Assembly: GCA_963819695.1 (NCBI GenBank)
Contig: CAWFXD010000002.1
Coordinates: 248,001 to 312,000, forward strand
Length of the DNA: 64,000 nucleotides
Origin: DASZIT01 sp963819695
GTDB lineage: Bacteria > Actinomycetota > Acidimicrobiia > Acidimicrobiales > RAAP-2
Reading direction: 5' to 3'
In this document: piece after piece, positions 42,392-51,290 of the stretch
How the letters are laid out: each line of letters starts with the position of its first letter
Position numbering within the stretch: the stretch's first letter is position 1
Notes under the pieces: model-generated
The model's database searches: none
Told to the model about the DNA's origin: nothing
The model's input: only the letters and a program-made list of their open reading frames with translations
Program-made: the position numbers and the translations under genes

Positions 42392-43144
42392 TTGTTGAAC
42401 GAACCCGGCCAGGGGGACGACGCTGCCGAACCGTCGGATGATGAGCCCGACATTCCCCCCGTGCGCCGGCGGTGGGTTCCCGTCGCGGTTTTGGTCGCCG
42501 TCCTCGTGCTCGCCGGCCTCGGCGTCGGGCTTTGGCGGTCAGGAGGGAGCGGGCCCAGCGCGCTGTCGTACCCGGAAGGGGTCCCCATCCAGCAAGTGCC
42601 CGATTTGGCACCGGCCGACACCACCATGTCCGGCGCGCCCGTCGACGGCATTGTTTGCCGGACGACCATGCAGCAGTCCGTGACGTATCACATCCATGTA
42701 CATGTGGCCATCTTCGTGAACGGCAAACAGGAGCGGATTCCGGCCGGGGCCGGCATAGCCGCTCCACGGTTGGATGAGCATCTGGCCAACGGATTGTTCG
42801 TCGACAACGGCCTGGATGGGTGCCTGTACTTCCTCCACGTGCACGCCAACGACGGCATCATCCACGTCGAATCGCCCAACAGCGGCACGTTCACGTTGGG
42901 CCAATTCTTCGACATCTGGCAGCAGCCGCTGGGCCCTGGGGAGGTGGGGCCGGCAAAGGGCACGGTCGTCGCATTCGAGAATGGCAAGCGATTCGCGGGA
43001 AGTCCCCGGGACGTCCCGCTGTTGCCCCACGCGGTCATCCAGCTCGACGTGGGCAATCCAGTCGTGCCATTCCAGCCGGTAACCTTCAACGTGACCGGCT
43101 CCTGCGGAGCCGGAACCCAGTCCTGCTCGGCTACGACCGGTTGA
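42392..43144 (+). CDS. Membrane-anchored protein with His-rich YHIHVHV motif
   Basis: 250 aa. Short acidic cytosolic start, one helix at about residues 30-50 (VPVAVLVAVLVLAGLGVGLW), then an extracytoplasmic domain. Conserved-looking segments: TYHIHVHVAIFVNGKQ, DGCLYFLHVHANDGIIHVES and FTLGQFFDIWQQPL. The His pattern (HIHVHV and LHVHA) suggests a metal site. Paired cysteines (one at the domain start, one in DGCLY, two near the C-terminus) may form disulfides. Similar proteins are common in actinobacteria as hypotheticals; function is unknown. The start is TTG 42392 or 42395 after AGGGAGA. Confidence 0.7.
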   Translation: MLNEPGQGDDAAEPSDDEPDIPPVRRRWVPVAVLVAVLVLAGLGVGLWRSGGSGPSALSYPEGVPIQQVPDLAPADTTMSGAPVDGIVCRTTMQQSVTYHIHVHVAIFVNGKQERIPAGAGIAAPRLDEHLANGLFVDNGLDGCLYFLHVHANDGIIHVESPNSGTFTLGQFFDIWQQPLGPGEVGPAKGTVVAFENGKRFAGSPRDVPLLPHAVIQLDVGNPVVPFQPVTFNVTGSCGAGTQSCSATTG

Positions 43145-43287
43145 CGGGAGCTCCGACGCCGCCGTTGTCCTCGCGCCGAAGCTGACCCTCGCCATCCACC
43201 CGCGCTGCCAGGTTGACTCGGCTTGGCCACCATCATCGAGGTGGTTCGATGGTCTGACCCTGGCCGCTCCGGGACCCAGCCGATATA

Positions 43288-43932
43288 GTGCGCCTCATTG
43301 TGGTTGTGTTGATCGTCGTCATTGTCATCGTCGTGCTCCTGGCCCTGGGCATCTGGGCTGCCTTCAACGGGCTGGTCAAGAAGCGCAACCGGACCCAGGA
43401 GGCGTGGTCCGAGATAGACATCGAGCTCAAGCGTCGCCACGACCTCATCCCTAACCTGGTATCGACGGTGCAGGGCTATGCCGCCCACGAACAGGGGACC
43501 TTCGAAGCAGTGACTCAGGCTCGGGCCAACGCGGTCGCGGCAGGGGCCACGGAGGACCCCAATCAGATCGCCCCAGCTGAGAACGCCCTGTCCGGGGCGC
43601 TCCGGTCGCTGTTCGCGGTGGCCGAGAATTACCCTCAGCTGAGGGCGGTCGAAAGTTTCCTCCAGTTGCAAGAGACGCTGACCGCGACCGAAGACAAGAT
43701 CGAGTTCGCCCGCCGCTACTACAACACCAGCGCCCGCGACTACAACACCGCCCTGCAGACCTTCCCGCGGAATTTGATCGCCGGGCCCTTCAACTTCAAG
43801 GCGGTGGCGTTCTTTGCCACTGACGACGACAGCCGCGCCGTGCCCCAAGTGAGCTTCGATAATCCGGCCCCGGGCACCGCCGGGGGGCCACCGTCGGCCA
43901 CCGGCACCCAGGGACCGCCGCCTGCCGGCTGA
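43288..43932 (+). CDS. LemA family protein
   Basis: 214 aa: one N-terminal helix (LIVVVLIVVIVIVVLLALGIW), then the four-helix LemA domain with KKRNRTQEAWSEIDIELKRR, HDLIPNLVSTVQGY, and the diagnostic RRYYNTSARDYN TALQTFP...NLIA end. A Gly/Pro tail follows. GTG 43288 is the start. LemA genes are often next to htpX, here convergent with 25 bp between. The pair is thought to act in membrane-protein quality control. Confidence 0.92.
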   Translation: MRLIVVVLIVVIVIVVLLALGIWAAFNGLVKKRNRTQEAWSEIDIELKRRHDLIPNLVSTVQGYAAHEQGTFEAVTQARANAVAAGATEDPNQIAPAENALSGALRSLFAVAENYPQLRAVESFLQLQETLTATEDKIEFARRYYNTSARDYNTALQTFPRNLIAGPFNFKAVAFFATDDDSRAVPQVSFDNPAPGTAGGPPSATGTQGPPPAG

Positions 43933-43957
43933 GTCACCCGGTGGCCGCTCGGGCGGC

Positions 43958-44926
43958 TCAGACTGACTGGCCCGAGGCGATCTTCTCGAGTTCGGCGATC
44001 CGCTGCTCGATGGGCGGGTGGGTGTCGTAGAGGCGGTGGTACCAGGTCTCGTGGTGCTGCAGCGGGTCATCGATGCACATGGCTGCGGTTGCGTGGTTGA
44101 ACTTGGCGAATGGCTTGTCATTCTGTTGAAGCTTGCGGAGAGCGCTGAGCAGGCCGGCCGGGTTCCGGGTCAGCTCCACACCGCTCACGTCGGCCAGCGA
44201 CTCCCGACGGCGTGACAGGGCCAAGCGGATGAGCGGTCCCAGGATGAAGCCGACCACCGCCAGCAGCGCGCCGGCCGCGAAGATCACGATCATGATCTGG
44301 CCGCCACTGTTGTTGTTGCGCCCACCGCCGGCAAAGAACGCGCTCCGCCACAGGATGCTGGCCAGCAGGGCGGCCATCCCGATCATGGTGCTCACCACCA
44401 AGAGGAGCCGAATGTCGTGGTTCTTGATGTGGCTCATCTCGTGGCTGGTCACCCCCTCGAGCTCCTCGCGATTCATGATGTCGAGCAACCCGCTGGTGAA
44501 GGTGATGGCCGCCTTGTCCGGGCTGATCCCGGTGGCGAAGGCATTGGGCGAGGGGTCGTTGATCACGTAAACGGAAGGCTTGGGGATTCCCTCGCCGATG
44601 GCCAGGGTCTCCACCAGGTTGTGCAGCTGCTGGTACCGGACCGGGTCCGCCGGCTCGGCGCCCGAGACCCGAAGCACCAGCCCGGCCCCGGAGCGGAGTG
44701 AGTAGAGGATTCCGCCGACCGCGAAGAGGCCGCCGATCACTATTCCGACGATGACCGGGGCCCAGCTGGTGCTGGTGGGCGTAGCCACCGAACCGTAGCT
44801 CGCCGAGTGGTGGGAGATGGCCCTGAACAGGAGGCCGACCAGGGCGCCGATGGCCAACCAGATCACGAAGAAAAGGGTTATGAAGATGACGCTTCGACGT
44901 TTGTTGCTGGCGATCTCGCTGTACAC
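43958..44926 (-). CDS. htpX: Zinc metalloprotease HtpX (M48)
   Basis: 322-aa integral membrane protease: two N-terminal helices, zinc motif TSHEMSHIKNHD (HExxH), two further helices, and a third ligand Glu in RRRESLADVSGVELTRNP. C-terminal HPPIEQRIAEL is typical. It degrades damaged membrane proteins. ATG 44926 faces the thioesterase gene across 86 bp containing an 18-bp palindrome. Confidence 0.93.
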   Translation of the reverse strand: MYSEIASNKRRSVIFITLFFVIWLAIGALVGLLFRAISHHSASYGSVATPTSTSWAPVIVGIVIGGLFAVGGILYSLRSGAGLVLRVSGAEPADPVRYQQLHNLVETLAIGEGIPKPSVYVINDPSPNAFATGISPDKAAITFTSGLLDIMNREELEGVTSHEMSHIKNHDIRLLLVVSTMIGMAALLASILWRSAFFAGGGRNNNSGGQIMIVIFAAGALLAVVGFILGPLIRLALSRRRESLADVSGVELTRNPAGLLSALRKLQQNDKPFAKFNHATAAMCIDDPLQHHETWYHRLYDTHPPIEQRIAELEKIASGQSV

Positions 44927-44961
44927 GCATCGAATGCTACGGCATCGGCGGTGGCAACATC

Positions 44962-44979
44962 GAAGTCGGATCTGACTTC
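44962..44979. promoter_or_regulatory. Perfect 6-6-6 palindrome in the htpX/thioesterase divergent promoter
   Basis: GAAGTC-ggatct-GACTTC lies midway between the divergent starts at 44926 and 45013. Perfect arms suggest a dimeric repressor or activator. TATGAC at 44990-44995 could be a rightward -10. Confidence 0.45.
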
Positions 44980-45012
44980 ACCCGACGAATATGACAGAGT
45001 ACGGCTGAGCCG

Positions 45013-45816
45013 ATGACCGACGTCTTCTTCGACCGAAATACGTCCCTGCCCAATCGGCTCAATGTGTCGTCCCTTCACGGCCCGGAGCTCACCATGCGAG
45101 TTCACCCGGTCCCTCAGACGTGCCGGCTCGGATCATTGCGGACCAGCGTGGCCAGCTTCGTCATCGATGCGCTCGCCGGGATTGCCGTGGACGGGGACGA
45201 GTCGACCTGGACGTTCACCTCCCAGATGTCGGTGCGCCTGATTCATGCGCCGGCACCCACCTACCTCGAGGGCCGGGCGACGGTGCTTCGACAAGGTGCC
45301 CGATCGGCCACCTGCGAGGTAATCCTTGTCGATGAACATGGTCGCCGCCACGGCTACGGCGTGCTCAGCTTCGTTCGGGTGGCTCGACGGGAGGGCGATC
45401 CGGTCAAGCATGTCTTCAGTTCAACCGCCGAGGCCCAGCGGAGGTTCATGGGACCGGTCATCGAGAACCCGCTTCCCGATGAAATGGAGATCGACATCAT
45501 CGACGGTTCGGCCGGCACCGTCGAAGTGGTGGTCAGGGACAAACTTCGAAATCCATCCGGTGCCATGCAGGGAGCCATGGTCGCCTGTGTGGCGGAGGTG
45601 GCGGCCGAGGAAATGATCAGCGCCCGGTGCGGACGTCCGGCCTTCGTCAGCGACCTCGATGTCCGGTACCTTTCGCAGGTCAGAGTGGGTCCGGTCAGAA
45701 CGACTTCGACTTGGCTGGGCGACGAGCCCGGGTCGTGGGTTCGAGTTGAGCTGCACGATGTCACCTCGGGAGTACTCCTGACCCACGCACTGGCCCGGGC
45801 AACCGTCGAGGAGTGA
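45013..45816 (+). CDS. Tandem hotdog-fold acyl-CoA thioesterase-like protein
   Basis: 267 aa with two hotdog domains (about residues 20-130 and 150-265). First: GSLRTSVASFVIDALAGIAV ... YLEGRATVLRQGARSATCEV. Second: NPSGAMQGAMVACVAEVAAE (PaaI-like GxMxGG-type region) ... VSDLDVRYLSQVRVGPVRTT ... VRVELHDVTSGVLLTHALA. Double-hotdog proteins of this kind in actinobacteria are annotated PaaI/YbgC-like thioesterases. ATG 45013 is first in frame. It opens the lipid-catabolic half. Confidence 0.85.
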   Translation: MTDVFFDRNTSLPNRLNVSSLHGPELTMRVHPVPQTCRLGSLRTSVASFVIDALAGIAVDGDESTWTFTSQMSVRLIHAPAPTYLEGRATVLRQGARSATCEVILVDEHGRRHGYGVLSFVRVARREGDPVKHVFSSTAEAQRRFMGPVIENPLPDEMEIDIIDGSAGTVEVVVRDKLRNPSGAMQGAMVACVAEVAAEEMISARCGRPAFVSDLDVRYLSQVRVGPVRTTSTWLGDEPGSWVRVELHDVTSGVLLTHALARATVEE

Positions 45817-45876
45817 CGGCGCGATTCCCGTGCCGGTGGTCGAAGACCCATCTTCAGATCCCGGCGCGCCCCGCGG

Positions 45877-47400
45877 TCAGCCCGCGATCAGAGATGGTTC
45901 GGCGAAGGCGAGGAGGGCGGCGCGATCTTGAGGGAGAGCGAAGCCCGCCTTGATCGTTTTGTCCACGTCGGCTGTATAGAGCTGCAGATACTTGGCCCGC
46001 GACGGATACAGCTGGGCCAGCCGCGCCGCCGAGAACGGCTTCGTCGAACCGAGCAGCAGGCAGATCGTCGAAGGATTCGGTCCGGGTGCGCCGGACAGTG
46101 TCGCCACGGGGACGTCGGTCGGTGGCGTCCGGATGCCGCCCTGGGCGATCCCGTCACTGTTACGAACGATCTGCGGGGTCGCTCCCGGCGTCACCTCGAT
46201 GCGGGGAGCGGTGGCCGGAGCCGTGCCGTTCGTCAGCCAGTTGGTCAGTCCACGCAAGGCGGCTTTGGCCACGATGTGCATCGGCCCATTGTTGATGGGC
46301 ACGCCGCAATTTATGTACTGCGCCGAAGCTCCGAGGAGATGGGCGTCGGCGTGAGCGGTGCCGACGACCTCCCAGAGCCGGAAGTGGCTGCTGTCGGGCT
46401 GGCGGGCCGCGTAGGAATTGAGGATGCTTCCCACGTCGGTCTCCGTCTGGATATCCATGATGGGTGTCTGTTGATCCGTACGGAAGATCGTCGGCGTACC
46501 GGTGATCGCGCCGGCGATGTCGGCACCCTTTCCCGGCGCCACCAGCGGCAAGCCGACCGCCCCCCGGCTGTGGATGAAGAACCCATCGAAGACCTGGGTG
46601 AGGGGCTGCACGCCGTTGACATAGGTGACCAGCGCGAAGGCCGACTGTGACTCACCCGCCGCGATCACCCGCTGCGGACGGGCCCCGCCCAGTCCTGCGC
46701 CATTGCGTACCGCCCGGGCGACCTGGGTGAAGATGTCGAAGGAGTAGCCATCGCCGGGATGAATAAGTGAGCCATAGCGTGCCGGATCGATGGCTTTGAG
46801 ACCCTTGCCCGCGGCTTGGGCGCCAGGAACGCCTCCGACGTTGACCAGCACAGGGCCGCCCTCCACGCCGATGCGCTGAGCCGAGACTCCGACCCAGGCA
46901 TCGCCGGCCCGCACGATCTCCTCGCTGAGGCTGGTCCATTCGGGGTCGGCGTCCACTCCTCCGCTGACGTTCAGCCACTCGACCACGACGGTGCCGCTGA
47001 ATTCCGAAGCCTTGGCCGGCTCCCGCACCACCACCCGGGTGCGATACGCGGCATCCGTGTCAGTCACGAACGTCCAGCGCCCGTCGGACGTCAGCGCGCC
47101 GACGTCCTTGTAGGAGGTCGCGGTTCCGGCCGCGGCGAACTCGTGTTGGACGTAGCCGAGCGCTTGCAGGTTGGGTGGGGTTGATTCCCCCATGAACACG
47201 CCGTTCCCCCCGGTGAGCGCGGAGAGCGTGGCCGCCGGACCCGGCGGGATCGGGCGCTTGGCCGCGTTGGATGTCGTGCTCGAACCGCTGCCACTCGAAC
47301 AGCCGGCGAGTCCCAGCAGCGCCAGACACGTCAGCGTGGTTGCGACCCGTAACGGCAACCGCGAGATCCCGTCGCCTGGTTCGGACGTCCTCATCTGCAT
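45877..47400 (-). CDS. Alpha/beta-hydrolase-domain (Abhydrolase_10) lipoprotein
   Basis: 507 aa. Signal peptide with lipobox LAGC (LALLGLAGCSSGSGS), so a surface lipoprotein. The mature protein matches the alpha/beta hydrolase domain of DUF/Abhydrolase_10: VVVEWLNVSGGVDADPEW, the nucleophile elbow AAGESQSAFAL, FFIHSRGAVGLPL, and an Asp/His part near VVGTAHADAHLL. Members are extracytoplasmic esterases with poorly known substrates. Monocistronic. ATG 47400 is followed by a second ATG two codons later. Confidence 0.85.
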   Translation of the reverse strand: MQMRTSEPGDGISRLPLRVATTLTCLALLGLAGCSSGSGSSTTSNAAKRPIPPGPAATLSALTGGNGVFMGESTPPNLQALGYVQHEFAAAGTATSYKDVGALTSDGRWTFVTDTDAAYRTRVVVREPAKASEFSGTVVVEWLNVSGGVDADPEWTSLSEEIVRAGDAWVGVSAQRIGVEGGPVLVNVGGVPGAQAAGKGLKAIDPARYGSLIHPGDGYSFDIFTQVARAVRNGAGLGGARPQRVIAAGESQSAFALVTYVNGVQPLTQVFDGFFIHSRGAVGLPLVAPGKGADIAGAITGTPTIFRTDQQTPIMDIQTETDVGSILNSYAARQPDSSHFRLWEVVGTAHADAHLLGASAQYINCGVPINNGPMHIVAKAALRGLTNWLTNGTAPATAPRIEVTPGATPQIVRNSDGIAQGGIRTPPTDVPVATLSGAPGPNPSTICLLLGSTKPFSAARLAQLYPSRAKYLQLYTADVDKTIKAGFALPQDRAALLAFAEPSLIAG

Positions 47401-47651
47401 CCCTCCCCCTGACTTTCCCTACGGGCCGAACCGCCCGCCGTCGGGGAGCTCCCGATAGCGGGGACGAACCCAACGGCATGACGCTGGCAGCTTCTGCTTG
47501 TGCCGGCATTGGCTGAAACGAGTAATGCTGGTGTCACCATTCCCCCCGCCGGATGGGAGCCGGCACTCATACGATGACTGGGGCCGAGCCTAGGACACAA
47601 CCCCACAGCCGGACCGGTGGGGATCGGTCGCGGTTGGTGGCGCGGTCTACC

Positions 47652-48425
47652 TCATCGGCCGCTGAACACCGCGGGGCGCTTCTCCAAGAAGGCCCGGGCG
47701 CCCTCGCGGGCATCTTCACTGGTGAAGATGCGGCGGCTCTGCTCGGAGGTGGCCATGCCCGCCGTCGATCCCAAAGCCACGGCGTCGCGCATCAACCGCT
47801 TGGTCAACTGCACCCCGAGCGGCCCGTTCGCCGCCACCTCGGCGGCCAGCACCTTGGCCGCCGTCAAGAGTTCCTCCGCCGGGACCACCTGATTGACCAA
47901 CCCCACCGCCGCGGCTCGGTCCACCTCGATCAGCCGACCGGTGAGCCCCATCTCGAGGGCCAGCGCTTGCGGGATCCGTAGTGAGAGCAGGGTTCCTCCG
48001 CCGGCGGCGTACAGCCCGCGCTTGACCTCGGGGAGCCCGAATCGGGCGTGCTGAGCTGCAACCACGAGATCACAAGCCATCATGATCTCGAGACCACCAC
48101 CGACCGCCGCACCGTTGACGGCCGCCACCAATGGCTTGGGATAGGAGCCGCTCATGAACTGGGCGAACCCCTCGGCTCCCGATCGCGACGGTGACGCGGT
48201 CGAGGTGTCGGCCCGGTCGCCGAGGGTGCTGAGGTCCATTCCCGCACAGAAGACCCGCTCGCCGGCACCGGTGATGACCACCGCCCGGACCGAGTCGTCG
48301 TCGAGGATGTCCTGGAGGGCGATCCCCAGCTCCTCCATCAGCGGCGGGTTGAGGGAGTTGGCCGCTTCCGGGCGGTTGAGCGTCAGGACCTCGATCTGCT
48401 GGATTCGCTCTCTGAGAATGAGCAC
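47652..48425 (-). CDS. Enoyl-CoA hydratase/isomerase family protein
   Basis: 257-aa crotonase: LTLNRPEAANSLNPPLMEEL, VVITGAGERVFCAGMDL (oxyanion hole) and AAVNGAAVGGGLEIMMACDLVVA; C-terminal FLEKRPAVFSGR is the usual end. The catalytic Glu positions of true hydratases are replaced around LPEVKRGLYAAGG (one Glu kept), so hydratase or isomerase is open. GTG 48425 with AGGGAGGA upstream. Third gene of the SDR-APH-ECH operon. Confidence 0.92.
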   Translation of the reverse strand: MLILRERIQQIEVLTLNRPEAANSLNPPLMEELGIALQDILDDDSVRAVVITGAGERVFCAGMDLSTLGDRADTSTASPSRSGAEGFAQFMSGSYPKPLVAAVNGAAVGGGLEIMMACDLVVAAQHARFGLPEVKRGLYAAGGGTLLSLRIPQALALEMGLTGRLIEVDRAAAVGLVNQVVPAEELLTAAKVLAAEVAANGPLGVQLTKRLMRDAVALGSTAGMATSEQSRRIFTSEDAREGARAFLEKRPAVFSGR

Positions 48426-48442
48426 GTGACTTCCTCCCTGGA

Positions 48443-49519
48443 CTAGCGGCCGAGCCGGGTGGTTGACGCCAACTCCGCCGCCCCCGCCATGCTGGCGAGG
48501 ACCACGTCCCCGAAGGCGGCCATGGTGGGGTTGTCGGCCTCCCCCGACACCACCCGGGCGTACCCTGCCTCGAGCACGATGGCCAGCTTGAACCGGGCCA
48601 GGATCACGTAGTAGTCGATCTCGTCGACGCTTCGCCCGCTGACCGTGGCGTAATGGTCCAGCATCTCGGCCCGGGTGGGCATCCCGGTGCAGTCGACATA
48701 CCCCTTGGTCCGGTCCTCGCCGGGATCCGTCCATCCATTCATGACCCAGGCCAGGTCGAGCAGCGGGTCCCCCACCGTCGACATCTCCCAGTCGACCATG
48801 GCCGCCAACCGGGCCGGGGCGCCGTGGTGGAACATCACGTTGGCGAATTGGTAGTCGCCGTGGATGATGCCCGGTTCCCAGTGGCTGGGTTTGTGGTTGC
48901 GAAGCCAATCGGCCGCCACCTCGAGGCCGGGGATGTCCCGGAATTTGACCGCGTCCAGGTGGGCCATCCACCGGTCCACCTGGCGGTCGTGGAAGCCGTC
49001 GGGCGTGCCGAATCCCTCGAGGCCCTGGGCCCTCCAGTCCACCCGGGCCAAGCGGGCGATGCCGTCGACCAGCTGGATGGCCAGCCCGTAGCGGGCCTCC
49101 AGGTCGGTGCCGAACGGCGCGGGCCAGCCGTCCATGTTCATGGGGGACCAGCCGTCGACCAGGCTCATCAAGTAGAAAGACGAACCCATCACCTCGTCGT
49201 CGTCACAGGCCGCATAGGCCTCGGGATGGGGCACGTCAGTTCCGTTGAGGGCGTGGAGGACCCGGTACTCGCGCATCATGGTCTTGTTCCGGCCCTGGGG
49301 CACCACCCGGGGCGGTCGGCGCAGCACGGCGCGGAAGTCCCCCCGGCGGATCTCAAAGATCTCATTGGATGCCCCGCCGCTGATGAACGTCGAGGTCACC
49401 GGCTCCCCTTTCCCCGGGAGGTCCTGGGTGTCCATCCACGCACCCAGGCGCGGCTCGTTCACCAGGCCGGCAGTTCGGGCGGCGATGGCGGCTTCCTCTT
49501 CCGGGGTGGGCTTCGCCAT
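48443..49519 (-). CDS. Phosphotransferase-family protein (APH/ACAD10-like)
   Basis: 358 aa with the kinase-like fold: SGGASNEIFEIRRGDFRAVLRRPP (ATP site), IIHGDYQFANVMFHHG (catalytic HGD), and VDWEMSTVGDPLLDLAW (metal-binding DWE/D). Proteins of this type accompany acyl-CoA dehydrogenases and are proposed to phosphorylate 4-hydroxy acids before dehydration (ACAD10/11 pathway). Here it sits between an SDR and an ECH gene, close to acyl-CoA dehydrogenases. Confidence 0.9.
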   Translation of the reverse strand: MAKPTPEEEAAIAARTAGLVNEPRLGAWMDTQDLPGKGEPVTSTFISGGASNEIFEIRRGDFRAVLRRPPRVVPQGRNKTMMREYRVLHALNGTDVPHPEAYAACDDDEVMGSSFYLMSLVDGWSPMNMDGWPAPFGTDLEARYGLAIQLVDGIARLARVDWRAQGLEGFGTPDGFHDRQVDRWMAHLDAVKFRDIPGLEVAADWLRNHKPSHWEPGIIHGDYQFANVMFHHGAPARLAAMVDWEMSTVGDPLLDLAWVMNGWTDPGEDRTKGYVDCTGMPTRAEMLDHYATVSGRSVDEIDYYVILARFKLAIVLEAGYARVVSGEADNPTMAAFGDVVLASMAGAAELASTTRLGR

Positions 49520-49588
49520 GGTCTCAGGCTCCTTTGAGGTAACGGGGCGACGGTGTTGTCGGAGATCGCCGGCGGTCGGGTGCGCGGC

Positions 49589-50461
49589 TCATTCGACCGG
49601 TTCCGGGTCATCGGGATACGGCTCGACGAAGGCGGTCTGGGTGGCGGTCACCAGGCCGTCATGCATTTCGATGGGCGGCGCCTGGACGGCCGGGTTGCGG
49701 ACCCGCGAGGCCATGATGCCCTCGCGATGTCGAAGGGCGAACATGCTCTCTCGCCGACCCGAGTAGGTCACCGGTTGGCGCACCATCCAGACGATGCCTT
49801 CGGCGGCGACTTCGGAGGGTTCCCAATTCGAGTGGTCGGCGCCGGGAGCGTTGGCCACGAAGCCCTCGGAGGCCACCGCCATGTCGATGCGGAAGCAGTT
49901 GACGGCGATACCGTCGCCGGCCAGTTGGGAGGCGGCGTCGACCGTCAACCGCTCGAGGGCCACTTTGGACATGCCGTAGGCCATCAGCGACGGGTGGGGG
50001 TAGAGGGCGGCCACCGAGGAGACGTTGACGATCGAGCCCCCGCCGGCGGAGCGCATGGCCGGGACCGCTTGTCGGACGGCGATCATCGGGGCCCGCATGT
50101 TCACCTGCATCACCAGGTCGAACCGGCGCAGCGGGATGTCCAGGTCCCCGATGAAGGTGATGGCCGCGTTGTTGATCAGGATGTCCAGCCGACCGAAGTG
50201 GTCGAGGGTGGTGGCGACCATCGCTTCCACCTCGGTGTCGACGGCCAGATTGGTCGGGACCGCCAACCCAAGCCGTCCCGTGGCTACGACCCGGGCCACC
50301 GTCTCGTCGATGGTGCCCGAAGTGCGCTGGGGTTGGTCACGGGTGGACCGGGCCGCACAGGCCACATGACAGCCGGCCTCGGCCAGCGCCACCGCGGTGG
50401 CGGCCCCCACGCCCCGGCTGGCCCCGGTGACCAGGGCCACCTTCCCATCGAGATCGTCCAT
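49589..50461 (-). CDS. Short-chain dehydrogenase
   Basis: 290-aa SDR: VALVTGASRGVGAATAVAL, NNAAITF, Ser in NVSSVAALYPHP and YGMSKVALERL. The substrate pocket is unknown; position suggests hydroxyacyl-CoA or a sterol side-chain ketone. ATG 50461 with GGGGGAAGGCAGG upstream. Divergent from a TetR gene across 70 bp that contain its probable operator. Confidence 0.9.
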   Translation of the reverse strand: MDDLDGKVALVTGASRGVGAATAVALAEAGCHVACAARSTRDQPQRTSGTIDETVARVVATGRLGLAVPTNLAVDTEVEAMVATTLDHFGRLDILINNAAITFIGDLDIPLRRFDLVMQVNMRAPMIAVRQAVPAMRSAGGGSIVNVSSVAALYPHPSLMAYGMSKVALERLTVDAASQLAGDGIAVNCFRIDMAVASEGFVANAPGADHSNWEPSEVAAEGIVWMVRQPVTYSGRRESMFALRHREGIMASRVRNPAVQAPPIEMHDGLVTATQTAFVEPYPDDPEPVE

Positions 50462-50514
50462 GACCTGCCTTCCCCCGCCTGAGGCGGCTCGTCCGACGCC
50501 GGGTCCAAACAGTA

Positions 50515-50529
50515 TGTATGTTAGATACA
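50515..50529. promoter_or_regulatory. Inverted repeat, probable TetR operator
   Basis: TGTAT-N5-ATACA, perfect, ending 2 nt before the TetR ATG (50532) and about 54 nt upstream of the divergent SDR start. Placement is classic for autoregulation plus control of the SDR-APH-ECH operon. Confidence 0.55.
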
Positions 50530-50531
50530 CC

Positions 50532-51230
50532 ATGAATCAAGCGCCCCCGGACCGGCTCGTCGAGGCCGGAGAGCCCCCGTCTCTCCGGGCCGCCCACGTC
50601 CGTGACACCCGACGGGCGCTCCTCGACACCGCCCGGCAGGTGTTCGCCGACAACGGGTTCCAGGCCACCCGGACCGAGGAGATCGCCCAGCGGGCCGGTT
50701 TGACCCGGGGGGCGCTGTATCACCACTTCCGCGACAAGGAGGACCTGTTCCGAGCCGTCCATGAGGAGATCGTCGGCGAGGTGACCCAGCTGCTGAAGCG
50801 ACGATCCGGAGACGATCGCCTCAGCGCCTGGGCCCTGTTTCAGGCCAACAGCGAGATCTACCTCGATGCGGCCTCCACCAATCGCGCCTACCGGCAGATC
50901 GTCCTGATCGACGGTCCGGCGGTGATGGGTTGGAACGCGGTGTCCGAACGGCGCGACGGACCGACCCACCGGATCTTCCAGTACCTGCAGGACGCCATGG
51001 ACGAAGGCGTCCTCGAGCAACAGCCTGTCGAGCCGCTGGGCCAACTGCTATCCGCCCTCGGGGTGGCCGCCGCCATGTACGTGGCCCACGCCGACGATCC
51101 TGAAGCCGCGCGGCGGGAGATCACCCGGTGCTACGAGCAGTTCCTTTCCGGTCTCGGGGTGGGCGACCGGCCACCGGTGGTGGCAACCGACCAGCCGGAG
51201 CCGGCCCACCCGGAGGCATCGCCCGGCTGA
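50532..51230 (+). CDS. TetR-family regulator
   Basis: 232 aa. N-terminal HTH: RRALLDTARQVFADNGFQAT, RTEEIAQRAGLTRGALYHHF, DKEDLFRAVHEEI. C-terminal ligand-binding domain and a Pro/Ala tail. ATG 50532 directly follows the probable operator. It divides the leftward SDR operon from the rightward acyl-CoA dehydrogenase operon and may control both. Confidence 0.93.
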   Translation: MNQAPPDRLVEAGEPPSLRAAHVRDTRRALLDTARQVFADNGFQATRTEEIAQRAGLTRGALYHHFRDKEDLFRAVHEEIVGEVTQLLKRRSGDDRLSAWALFQANSEIYLDAASTNRAYRQIVLIDGPAVMGWNAVSERRDGPTHRIFQYLQDAMDEGVLEQQPVEPLGQLLSALGVAAAMYVAHADDPEAARREITRCYEQFLSGLGVGDRPPVVATDQPEPAHPEASPG

Positions 51231-51290
51231 CTCGCATATCCGACCAACCCCACCGCCCTCGGGCGACCGCACCATCAGGAGGGAAGACAA

